A stretch of 64,000 nucleotides of DNA from Phyllobacterium sp. YR531 (GTDB lineage: Bacteria; Pseudomonadota; Alphaproteobacteria; Rhizobiales; Rhizobiaceae): assembly GCF_000282595.1 (NCBI RefSeq), contig NZ_AKIZ01000035.1, forward strand, positions 1-64,000, written 5' to 3'. The notes below the pieces were generated by a model. That model saw nothing but the letters and a program-made list of their open reading frames with translations, had not been told where the DNA came from and searched no databases. The position numbers were made by a program, and so were the translations under genes. Positions 57,604-64,000 of this stretch are shown here, one piece after another. How positions within the stretch are numbered: the first letter of the stretch is position 1; each line of letters starts with the position of its first letter.

Positions 57604-59490
57604 ATGGCATCCACTACCGTGGCCGGCGCTACCAGCCGGGGGATGACGCGGGAAGAAAAGAAGGTGATCTTCGCTTCTTCTCTCGGCACTGTTTTTGAAT
57701 GGTATGACTTTTACCTGTACGGTTCTTTGGCTGCCTTCATCGGCGCCGCGTTCTTCAGTGAATATCCTGAAGCAACCCGCAATATCTTTGCTTTGCTTGC
57801 TTTCGCCGCCGGCTTTCTGGTCCGCCCATTTGGCGCACTGGTCTTCGGGCGTATCGGAGACCTCGTTGGCCGGAAATATACCTTCCTTGTTACAATCCTG
57901 ATTATGGGCCTTTCGACCTTTCTGGTCGGCATTCTGCCAGGGTCAGCAAGTTGGGGTATCGCAGCGCCGATCATCCTGATCGTCCTGCGTATGCTTCAGG
58001 GCCTTGCCCTTGGCGGTGAATATGGTGGCGCAGCGACTTATGTTGCTGAACATGCACCGAGCAACCGCCGTGGTTTCTATACGTCCTGGATTCAGACCAC
58101 AGCAACGCTGGGCCTGTTCCTGTCGCTCATCGTGATCCTGATCATACAGAATTCAATGACCAAGGAAGCTTTCTCCGCTTGGGGCTGGCGTATACCATTC
58201 ATCCTGTCATTCGTTCTCCTTGGAATTTCTGTCTGGATTCGGCTTTCGTTGAGTGAATCGCCTGCCTTCAAAAAGATGAAGGAAGAAGGCAAGGGCTCCA
58301 AGGCGCCGCTTTCAGAAGCATTCGGCCAGTGGAAGAATGCCAAGATCGCGTTGCTTGCTCTTTTCGGATTGACTGCAGGTCAGGCTGTTGTCTGGTATTC
58401 AGGTCAGTTCTACGCGCTGTTCTTCCTGCAGAACGTTCTCAAGGTTGACGGCCAGTCGGTTAACATCATGATTGCCATCGCACTATTGCTTGGCACGGGC
58501 TTCTTCGTCCTCTTTGGCTGGCTTTCCGACAAGATTGGCCGCAAGCCGATCATCATGGCTGGTCTGGCGCTCGCGATCATCACTTACTTCCCGCTGTTTA
58601 AAGCTCTGACATGGGCCGCCAATCCGGCCCTTGCTTCGGCACAGCAGAACGTAAGGGCAACCGTGACTGCGGCACCGGGAGATTGTAACTTCCAGTTCAA
58701 TCCGGTTGGCACTAGAAAGCCACTCACATCGTGTGATATCGCAACTGACTTCCTCGCGAAGAATTCCATTCCTTACGACATTGTCGCAACAGCCGCTGCA
58801 GGAACTGCTGCGACTGTCAAGATCGGAGCGGAGACAGTTGAATCCTACGATGCAACCACTGCTGGCGCTGAGGCAGCAGCAAAAGATGGTGCATTCAAAA
58901 AGGGCGTGAATATTGCGCTTCAGGATGGCGGTTATCCACTGGTACGCGACCCTGCAAAGGTTGCAGACAGCAAACTGGACGCCTTGGTGGCAGGAAATCC
59001 AAAATTGGCGCTTGATGCGGCTGCTATCCGCGCCGGTGAAAAGACTGTCGTTCCGGTTGACCAAGCCGTGAAGGACAAACTGATTACCGCCGAAGAAGCT
59101 GCCGGTGCCACAGAGGTTACGGTCTACTCCGTACCCAAAGCTGGTGCGTTCAAGATGGTAGCCGATCCGGCAGCGGTCAATTGGCCAATGGTCGTCGGTA
59201 TTCTGTTTATTCTCGTTATCTATGTGACGATGGTTTACGGACCGATTGCAGCAATATTGGTTGAAATGTTCCCGACTCGCATCCGCTACACCGGCATGTC
59301 TTTGCCATACCATATCGGTAACGGCTGGTTCGGTGGCCTGCTCCCTGCAACGGTGTTCGCGATGAGCGCTGCCAAGGGCGATATTTACTACGGGCTTTGG
59401 TATCCGATCGTGATTGCTGCGATGACATTGATCATCGGGCTGCTCTTCGTTCGCGATACGAAAGATACAGATCTGGACGAAGTTAAATAA
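57604..59490 (+). CDS. MHS-family MFS transporter with a large periplasmic insert
   Basis: 628-residue metabolite:H+ symporter-type permease (the ProP/KgtP/ShiA family is normally about 430-450). The 5' signature VFEWYDFYLYG and the cytoplasmic loops GRIGDLVGRKYTF and WLSDKIGRKPIIM are normal. After TM9 (about 314-334) an extra ~185 residues (about 340-526) separate it from TM10 (WPMVVGILFILVIYVTMVYG). The insert is Ala-rich and polar, carries C361 and C377, and should lie in the periplasm. The substrate is unknown; the family moves small acids and betaines. A strong terminator follows. Confidence 0.88.
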   Translation: MASTTVAGATSRGMTREEKKVIFASSLGTVFEWYDFYLYGSLAAFIGAAFFSEYPEATRNIFALLAFAAGFLVRPFGALVFGRIGDLVGRKYTFLVTILIMGLSTFLVGILPGSASWGIAAPIILIVLRMLQGLALGGEYGGAATYVAEHAPSNRRGFYTSWIQTTATLGLFLSLIVILIIQNSMTKEAFSAWGWRIPFILSFVLLGISVWIRLSLSESPAFKKMKEEGKGSKAPLSEAFGQWKNAKIALLALFGLTAGQAVVWYSGQFYALFFLQNVLKVDGQSVNIMIAIALLLGTGFFVLFGWLSDKIGRKPIIMAGLALAIITYFPLFKALTWAANPALASAQQNVRATVTAAPGDCNFQFNPVGTRKPLTSCDIATDFLAKNSIPYDIVATAAAGTAATVKIGAETVESYDATTAGAEAAAKDGAFKKGVNIALQDGGYPLVRDPAKVADSKLDALVAGNPKLALDAAAIRAGEKTVVPVDQAVKDKLITAEEAAGATEVTVYSVPKAGAFKMVADPAAVNWPMVVGILFILVIYVTMVYGPIAAILVEMFPTRIRYTGMSLPYHIGNGWFGGLLPATVFAMSAAKGDIYYGLWYPIVIAAMTLIIGLLFVRDTKDTDLDEVK

Positions 59491-59502
59491 CAGCTCCAAA
59501 CA

Positions 59503-59536
59503 AAAAGCCCGGCGCGAGCAATCGCGCCGGGCTTTT
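59503..59536. terminator. Terminator between MHS transporter and leuB
   Basis: A 15-bp stem, AAAAGCCCGGCGCGA (59503-59517) with its complement at 59522-59536, 4-nt loop GCAA. It can act for both convergent genes. Confidence 0.92.
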
Positions 59537-59553
59537 GATTTCAGTAATAGTGA

Positions 59554-60666
59554 TCAGACAGCCAGAGATTTGAATTTGGCGAGGATCGCATCGCCCATCT
59601 CGACAGTGCCAACCTTGATCATGCCATCCGACATGATGTCTGCTGTTCGAATACCATCGTCAAGCACTCCGGCGATTGCAGCTTCCAACCGATCGGCCTC
59701 AGCAACCATATTGAACGAATAACGCAGGCACATCGCAAAAGAAGCAATCATTGCAATTGGATTTGCCGCGCCTGTACCGGCAATGTCCGGTGCAGAACCA
59801 TGCACCGGCTCATAAAGCGCTTTACGGCTCCCGGTTTTTCCGTCTGGCGCACCAAGCGAGGCCGAAGGCAACATACCCAGCGAGCCTGTGAGCATCGCGG
59901 CAATATCCGAAAGCATGTCACCAAATAGATTGTCGGTGACGATAACGTCGAACTGCTTGGGCCAGCGTACAAGCTGCATGCCACCTGCATCGGCAAGCAT
60001 GTGATCAAGCTTCACATCGGAATATTTTGCCTTGTGCGTCGCGGTGACAACTTCGTTCCACAAGACACCGGACTTCATGACATTGCGCTTTTCCATCGAG
60101 GTGACCTTGTTGCCGCGAGTCCGCGCCAATTCGAAGGCCACGCCCGAAATACGCTCGATCTCGTATGTGTCGTAAACCTGGGTATCAATGCCACGCTTCT
60201 GGCCATTGCCGAGATCGCGAATTTCCTTCGGCTCGCCGAAATACACGCCGCCGGTCAATTCCCGAACGATGAGAATATCCAGACCTTCAACGATTTCCTT
60301 TTTCAAAGACGATGAATCTGCCAGTGCCGGATAGCAGATGGCAGGACGCAGATTGGCAAAAAGCTCCATATCCTTGCGCAAACGCAGGAGACCGGCCTCA
60401 GGGCGCACATCGTAAGGAACACTATCCCACTTTGGGCCACCGACGGCACCGAACAAGACAGCATCAGATGCCAACGCCTTTTCCATATCCGTTTCGGAAA
60501 TGGCTTTGCCATGTGCGTCATAAGCGCAGCCGCCCACCAAACCCTCCTCGAGCTCAAAGCCGGCTTTCAGCTCAGCATTCATATAGGCAATAATCTTGCG
60601 GACTTCGGCCATTGCCTCAGGACCGATACCATCGCCAGGAAGAAGGAAAAGCTTTTTCGATGCCAT
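59554..60666 (-). CDS. leuB: 3-isopropylmalate dehydrogenase
   Basis: Third specific step of leucine synthesis, oxidising and decarboxylating 3-isopropylmalate. 370 residues; start [22 protein letters not shown] with the GDGIGPE motif. Substrate Arg residues are in the [15 protein letters not shown] segment, and the metal site in [17 protein letters not shown]. Normal length. It lies downstream of leuD, with a terminator between them. Confidence 0.97.
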   Translation of the reverse strand: MASKKLFLLPGDGIGPEAMAEVRKIIAYMNAELKAGFELEEGLVGGCAYDAHGKAISETDMEKALASDAVLFGAVGGPKWDSVPYDVRPEAGLLRLRKDMELFANLRPAICYPALADSSSLKKEIVEGLDILIVRELTGGVYFGEPKEIRDLGNGQKRGIDTQVYDTYEIERISGVAFELARTRGNKVTSMEKRNVMKSGVLWNEVVTATHKAKYSDVKLDHMLADAGGMQLVRWPKQFDVIVTDNLFGDMLSDIAAMLTGSLGMLPSASLGAPDGKTGSRKALYEPVHGSAPDIAGTGAANPIAMIASFAMCLRYSFNMVAEADRLEAAIAGVLDDGIRTADIMSDGMIKVGTVEMGDAILAKFKSLAV

Positions 60667-60794
60667 GCTGGAAACCTCGTTATGTGATCAACTCAAGTCT
60701 GGATGGCGCGTACTTAGCGCAACTTGAGCAAAGAAGAAAAGCATTTTGGGAAATTATCTTAAACACAAACTCGCGCCTGCCCTTCTACCCTGAA

Positions 60795-60820
60795 TAAAAA
60801 AGCCCGGTAAAACCGGGCCC
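60795..60820 (-). terminator. Terminator after leuD
   Basis: On the minus strand GCCCGGT and ACCGGGC pair around a short loop, followed by six T residues. It lies about 25 bp beyond the leuD stop. Confidence 0.8.
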
Positions 60821-60842
60821 CTTTTTCCATGCTGCGGACCAA

Positions 60843-61448
60843 TCAGGCCCATGGACGCTTTTCGGTATTGGATGCCTCGAAATTATCTATCTTCGAAGCC
60901 TTTTCCATGGTCAGACCGATATCGTCCAGACCATTGAGCATGCAGTAGCGGCGGAACTCATCCAGCTCGAAGCTGATCGATCCACCGTCAGGGCCTTTGA
61001 TTGTCAAGGCTTCAAGGTCAATGGACAGGGTAGCATTTGAGCCACGCTGCGCATCATCCATTAGCTTGTCCAGATTTTCCTGGCTCACACGGATCGGCAA
61101 AATGCCGTTCTTGAAGCAGTTATTGTAGAAAATGTCAGCAAAGCTGGTGGAAATGACGCAGCGGATACCGAAATCCAGCAATGCCCATGGGGCATGCTCG
61201 CGGCTGGAACCGCAACCGAAATTATCACCGGCGACAAGAATCTGCGCCTTGCGGTATGCAGTCTTGTTCAGGACGAAATCGGAATTCTCGCTGCCATCTT
61301 CATTATAGCGCATTTCGGCAAATAGCCCCGTGCCCAAGCCGGTACGCTTGATCGTCTTAAGGTAATCCTTAGGAATGATCATATCTGTATCGACATTGAT
61401 GATGGGCAGTGGAGCGGCCACGCCCGTGAGCTGGGTAAATTTATCCAT
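60843..61448 (-). CDS. leuD: 3-isopropylmalate dehydratase small subunit LeuD
   Basis: Small subunit of isopropylmalate isomerase, partner of LeuC. 201 residues from ATG 61448 (CAGGCAGC upstream), giving [31 protein letters not shown]. The swivelling-domain signature [17 protein letters not shown] is intact. LeuC is encoded some 57 kb away, so leuCDB are three separate units here. Confidence 0.96.
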   Translation of the reverse strand: MDKFTQLTGVAAPLPIINVDTDMIIPKDYLKTIKRTGLGTGLFAEMRYNEDGSENSDFVLNKTAYRKAQILVAGDNFGCGSSREHAPWALLDFGIRCVISTSFADIFYNNCFKNGILPIRVSQENLDKLMDDAQRGSNATLSIDLEALTIKGPDGGSISFELDEFRRYCMLNGLDDIGLTMEKASKIDNFEASNTEKRPWA

Positions 61449-61598
61449 GATAGCTGCCTGTAAGTCCGTGCGTAGATTAGAGAATACTCTTGGCTTTACA
61501 CCAGCTGCGCCACGAATCAAAGCATTTCACCTGTGGCACTTTAGGCTTGATCTATCCCGCCTCTTGCCTTGCAAACATCTTCGAGGCAAAAAGTTGTG

Positions 61599-62480
61599 AT
61601 GAGCAAGCTTTTCCGTACGCGCCGATCTGTCCTTTATGTTCCCGCATCCAATCCGAAAGCCTTGGCCAAAGTGGCATCGCTGGATGCGGATGCGATCATC
61701 TTCGATCTGGAGGATGCTGTTGCTCCGGAGGTCAAGGATGACGCCCGTGAGGCGCTGCGGGTTTATTTCAAAAGCAATCCGGATAGCCGTGCCGAGCGCA
61801 TAATTCGCATCAATCATCTCGCCAGCGAGTGGGGAAGTGAAGATCTTCTTGCTGCTCGCGCCTGTAAACCTAACGCAATCCTGCTGCCGAAAGTCGAAAA
61901 CCTGCAAGATGTGACGGGGGTAGCTGAAGTTCTTGAAGAAACCGATGCCTCCGAGAATGTGCGGCTCTGGGCGATGATAGAAACCACCCGCGGAATCATC
62001 AATGCTGATGAAATCGCTGAACTTGGTCTTCGATCTGCGGCCAGACTTGATTGCTTCGTTGTCGGCACCAATGACATAGCCAAGGAAACCGGTACAGTTT
62101 TGCAGAAAGGCCGCCAGTTCTTCACACCTTGGTTGATGCAAATCCTGCTTTGCGCCAAGGCCGGTCAGCTGGATATCATTGATGGCGTTTATAACGACTT
62201 CAAAGATCTTTCCGGCTTCGCGAGTGAGTGTGCCGAGGCCGTCAAAATGGGGTTTGATGGAAAGACACTGATCCATCCCTCTCAGATTGAACCGGCAAAC
62301 GAGGCATTCACGCCTGACGACAAATCCGTAGCTGACGCACGCTCGATTGTGGAGGCGTTCTCACTTTCTGATAACGCAGGCAAGGGTGCAATTTCATTGA
62401 ATGGTCGCATGGTCGAGCGTATGCATCTTGAGGTAGCGCAAAAGTTGCTGGCAAGAACCAAGGCAATCGGTCAGAATTGA
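61599..62480 (+). CDS. CitE/HpcH family lyase, malyl-CoA thioesterase-like
   Basis: 293 residues of the HpcH/HpaI aldolase or citrate lyase beta family. Key parts: RRSVLYVPASNPKALAKV, the metal/phosphate-side acid in DAIIFDLEDAVAP, RINHLASEWG, and the Mg-ligand Glu in WAMIETTRGI, plus LDCFVVGTNDIAKETG. Such proteins split or hydrolyse malyl-, citramalyl- or citryl-type CoA esters. No CitD/CitF genes are near, so it is not classic citrate lyase. Start ATG 61599, or GTG 61596. It is divergent from leuD. Confidence 0.87.
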   Translation: MSKLFRTRRSVLYVPASNPKALAKVASLDADAIIFDLEDAVAPEVKDDAREALRVYFKSNPDSRAERIIRINHLASEWGSEDLLAARACKPNAILLPKVENLQDVTGVAEVLEETDASENVRLWAMIETTRGIINADEIAELGLRSAARLDCFVVGTNDIAKETGTVLQKGRQFFTPWLMQILLCAKAGQLDIIDGVYNDFKDLSGFASECAEAVKMGFDGKTLIHPSQIEPANEAFTPDDKSVADARSIVEAFSLSDNAGKGAISLNGRMVERMHLEVAQKLLARTKAIGQN

Positions 62481-62516
62481 CCAACGTCAGATAAGCATAG
62501 GAATTGGAATACAGAT

Positions 62517-62726
62517 ATGAAGCTCTACAGATTTTTGACAGGCCCCGATGACGCAAGCTTTTGCCACAAGGTAACGGCTGCTCTTAACAAGGGCTGGCAT
62601 ATCTATGGCTCACCAACATATGCATTCAATTCCGTGACCGGCGTGATGCAATGCGGTCAAGCCGTGGTCAAGGATGTCGATGGTGTCGACTATGTGCCCG
62701 GAACAACAAAACTCAGCGATCATTAA
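62517..62726 (+). CDS. DUF1737 domain small protein
   Basis: 69-residue protein with the DUF1737 pattern MKLYRFLTGPDDASFCHKVTAALNKGWHIYGSPTYAFN and then MQCGQAVVKD. Function unknown. It follows the lyase gene by 36 bp on the same strand and converges with the YunG-like gene, overlapping its stop by 4 bp. Confidence 0.87.
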   Translation: MKLYRFLTGPDDASFCHKVTAALNKGWHIYGSPTYAFNSVTGVMQCGQAVVKDVDGVDYVPGTTKLSDH

Positions 62727-63064
62727 ATACCCAGCCGATACCTCAACGCCTGATATTGAGGTTCTGACGTATCGGCCATTGCCTCATCGCGGGTGGTTGG
62801 CTTGTCTTCAAAAGGTATAGGTCGGTCAAACTGGCTGACCGTCATATCCCAACGCACACCATCAATCAGATTGTAGAAATGCGTACCGCCATAAGTCTTG
62901 GTTTTGAGAATAGAACCGCCAAATATGTCCTGCACTATCAGTGATGTTACACTGCACTGTCCTTTAGCCGGGTTTTCAGTGGACCAGGAGGCTGAGCTTT
63001 CTGAACTCCATGCGGATTTGAGACTCTCATAGAGCACGTAAGGCGTGGCAAAATCGGCAGTCAA
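62723..63064 (-). CDS. YunG-like small protein
   Basis: 113 residues. The start must be TTG at 63064, since no ATG or GTG lies at the right place; GGGAGA sits 5 nt upstream. The pattern CSVTSLIVQDIFGGSILKT, then GTHFYNLIDGVRWDMTVSQF resembles the YunG family, of unknown role. Its Cys and His could make a papain-like or NlpC-like pair, but this is only inference from the fold of similar sequences. Confidence 0.7.
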   Translation of the reverse strand: MTADFATPYVLYESLKSAWSSESSASWSTENPAKGQCSVTSLIVQDIFGGSILKTKTYGGTHFYNLIDGVRWDMTVSQFDRPIPFEDKPTTRDEAMADTSEPQYQALRYRLGI

Positions 63065-63081
63065 GGCAATCTCCCGTCAGG

Positions 63082-63504
63082 CTATTCTACGCTCGCTTCT
63101 ATACGTTCCATCTCCTCGTCGGACAATCCAAAATGATGCCCGATTTCGTGAATAAGAACATGCGTGACAATATCGCCCAGACTCTCCTCATATTCTGCCC
63201 AATAATCGAGAACTGCGCGCCGATAGATCGTAATACGATTGGTTTGCTGGCCGGTCTGCAGCGAAAATCTTTCACTGATACCATTGCCTTCGAAGAGCCC
63301 CATGAGATCGAAAGGCGACTCCAGTCCCATGTCTTCAACGATCTGATCGTCGGGAAACTCTGAAATTTGCATAGTGATTTCGCCGCAAAGACTCCGAAAA
63401 GTTTCAGGCAAATGCGCATAGGCTTCGATTGCAAGCGATTCTATTTCGGCAATTGAAGGTGACAGGCGATTAGCCCAGTCAGCCGTTTGATTACTTCTGG
63501 CCAT
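63082..63504 (-). CDS. Small zincin-like metallopeptidase family protein
   Basis: 140 residues ending in the zinc motif H119-E-I-G-H123 (HVLIHEIGHHFGLSDEEMERIE), as in the short DUF1025/zincin_1 family. It lacks a signal peptide, so acts in the cytosol if active. It sits 17 bp from the YunG-like gene and is on the same strand. Confidence 0.87.
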   Translation of the reverse strand: MARSNQTADWANRLSPSIAEIESLAIEAYAHLPETFRSLCGEITMQISEFPDDQIVEDMGLESPFDLMGLFEGNGISERFSLQTGQQTNRITIYRRAVLDYWAEYEESLGDIVTHVLIHEIGHHFGLSDEEMERIEASVE

Positions 63505-63567
63505 AACAGTTCCTAATGGAGGTATTTACGGCCTATATAGTGCGTTGGAGCAAGCTATGCGAGTTTA

Positions 63568-63762
63568 TCACTCTTCGATAGCCCTAGCCTCGGAAGGCAG
63601 CATGATGGGAATGCCATCTCGCACGGGATAGGCAAGGCGCGCCTTCTTCGAGATCAGCTCGGATTTTTCCTGATCATAGATCAAAGGCCCCTTGGTCAGC
63701 GGGCAGACCAGAAGTTCCAGCAACTTTCGATCAAGCGTTGTTTCACGATCAGCTTCTGTCAT
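63568..63762 (-). CDS. Trm112 family protein
   Basis: 64-residue zinc-ribbon-like small protein: [50 protein letters not shown]. Eukaryotic Trm112 activates several methyltransferases; bacterial partners are less known. AGGGGC precedes its ATG. It lies 9 bp from the Lon-domain gene stop, so is likely cotranscribed with it. Confidence 0.92.
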   Translation of the reverse strand: MTEADRETTLDRKLLELLVCPLTKGPLIYDQEKSELISKKARLAYPVRDGIPIMLPSEARAIEE

Positions 63763-63771
63763 AGCGAGCCC

Positions 63772-64000
63772 CTATTGGAGACTTGATTCATAGTCATCCT
63801 GATCTTTTGCCAGCGCAATCTCGGTAATGGCAATCAAGGTTTCGGCTCTGGTTTTCAGATCCGCAGCCTCAAGCAAGGCCTGTTTTTCCGCAGCGCCGAA
63901 CGGTGACATCATGGCAAGGGCATTAACCAGCGTCTCATTGCCGGCCCGCGATATGCCCTCCCAATCAGCTTCAAGGCTGTTTGCATCAAGATAGGCTCGA
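63772..64000 (-). CDS. Lon N-terminal-domain protein, C-terminal part only
   Basis: The minus-strand frame is open from the window edge to TAG at 63772-63774, encoding 75 residues that read AYLDANSLEADWEGI, ETLVNALAMMSPFGAAEKQALLEA and DLKTRAETLIAITEIALA. This matches the C-terminal end of the stand-alone Lon substrate-binding (LON/PUA-like) domain proteins found before Trm112-like genes in Rhizobiales. The start is outside the window. Confidence 0.85.
   Translation of the reverse strand, partial: RAYLDANSLEADWEGISRAGNETLVNALAMMSPFGAAEKQALLEAADLKTRAETLIAITEIALAKDQDDYESSLQ

Noticed and set aside
58483-59499. 338-codon minus-strand ORF over the MHS insert
   Set aside because: Antisense to the transporter; Cys/Arg-rich translation without motif. 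The insert reads well in the plus frame, joining TM9 and TM10 without a frameshift.

Overview
The window reads as ordinary chromosomal DNA of an alphaproteobacterium of the order Hyphomicrobiales, in or near the Brucella/Ochrobactrum family. The evidence is an Omp19-type lipoprotein (24228-24767), a mdh-sucC-sucD-odhA-odhB-lpd TCA cluster beside zapE and omp19 as I recall it from Brucella chromosome I, rhizobial-type families (DUF2794, IalB-like, DUF1223, DUF3422) and Rhizobiales-style palindromic repeats. The genus is inference; a Brucella relative such as Ochrobactrum or Pseudochrobactrum fits. I see no prophage, complete insertion sequence, CRISPR array, rRNA or tRNA.

Layout. 1-1925: queC(partial)-queE-queD-queF, an overlapping queuosine-precursor operon. 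1951-2114: a 45-bp perfect inverted repeat. 2143-5326: leuC, then an amino-acid ABC permease and binding protein without an ATPase. 5498-7386: rimM-trmD-rplS (no rpsP), divergent from xerC (7510). 8488-9986: a TraB/GumN-like protein and a small Pro/Ala-rich membrane protein. 10055-20483: the minus-strand 2-oxoglutarate dehydrogenase/succinyl-CoA synthetase/malate dehydrogenase cluster, with a secreted four-cysteine protein and a LysE exporter inserted before lpd. 20484-21512: AT-rich DNA with an orphan gene. 21738-26174: DUF3422, zapE, omp19, a siderophore-interacting protein and a MITE-like element. 26243-31711: oxidoreductase, dapF-mtaB-ftsY-ispZ. 31814-35073: cytochrome c maturation genes ccmABCDG, divergent from acnA (35362-38049). 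38238-41244: DUF1223, DUF2794, GNAT and Bax-inhibitor-1 genes. 41436-45448: a YbbAP-like ABC transporter divergent from a TesA-like esterase. 45584-51707: RNA phosphodiesterase, LMW-PTP, YkvA, IalB-like, rlmN, LysE, argG. 51812-57022: M3 oligopeptidase, Tat-type chloroperoxidase, divergent ohr/ohrR, asd with a possible leader. 57604-64000: an MHS transporter with a large insert, leuB, leuD, a CitE-like lyase and small genes ending in a Lon-domain protein cut by the window edge.

Working together: the central block supplies the lower half of the TCA cycle (aconitase is here too, at 35362). leuC, leuB and leuD serve leucine synthesis from separate loci. asd and dapF serve the aspartate/diaminopimelate pathway. 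ohr and ohrR form an organic-peroxide response. The ccm genes provide haem export and thiol reduction for cytochrome c assembly.

No dramatic new multi-gene system is evident. The observations most worth following are: a QueD whose usual catalytic cysteine is Asn; a 43-codon ORF ending in Lys/Thr/Met codons, followed by mutually exclusive GC-rich hairpins, just upstream of asd; an MHS transporter with a ~185-residue predicted periplasmic insert; a TA-flanked MITE-like element inserted exactly in a stop codon; and an orphan membrane-anchored gene in AT-rich DNA.
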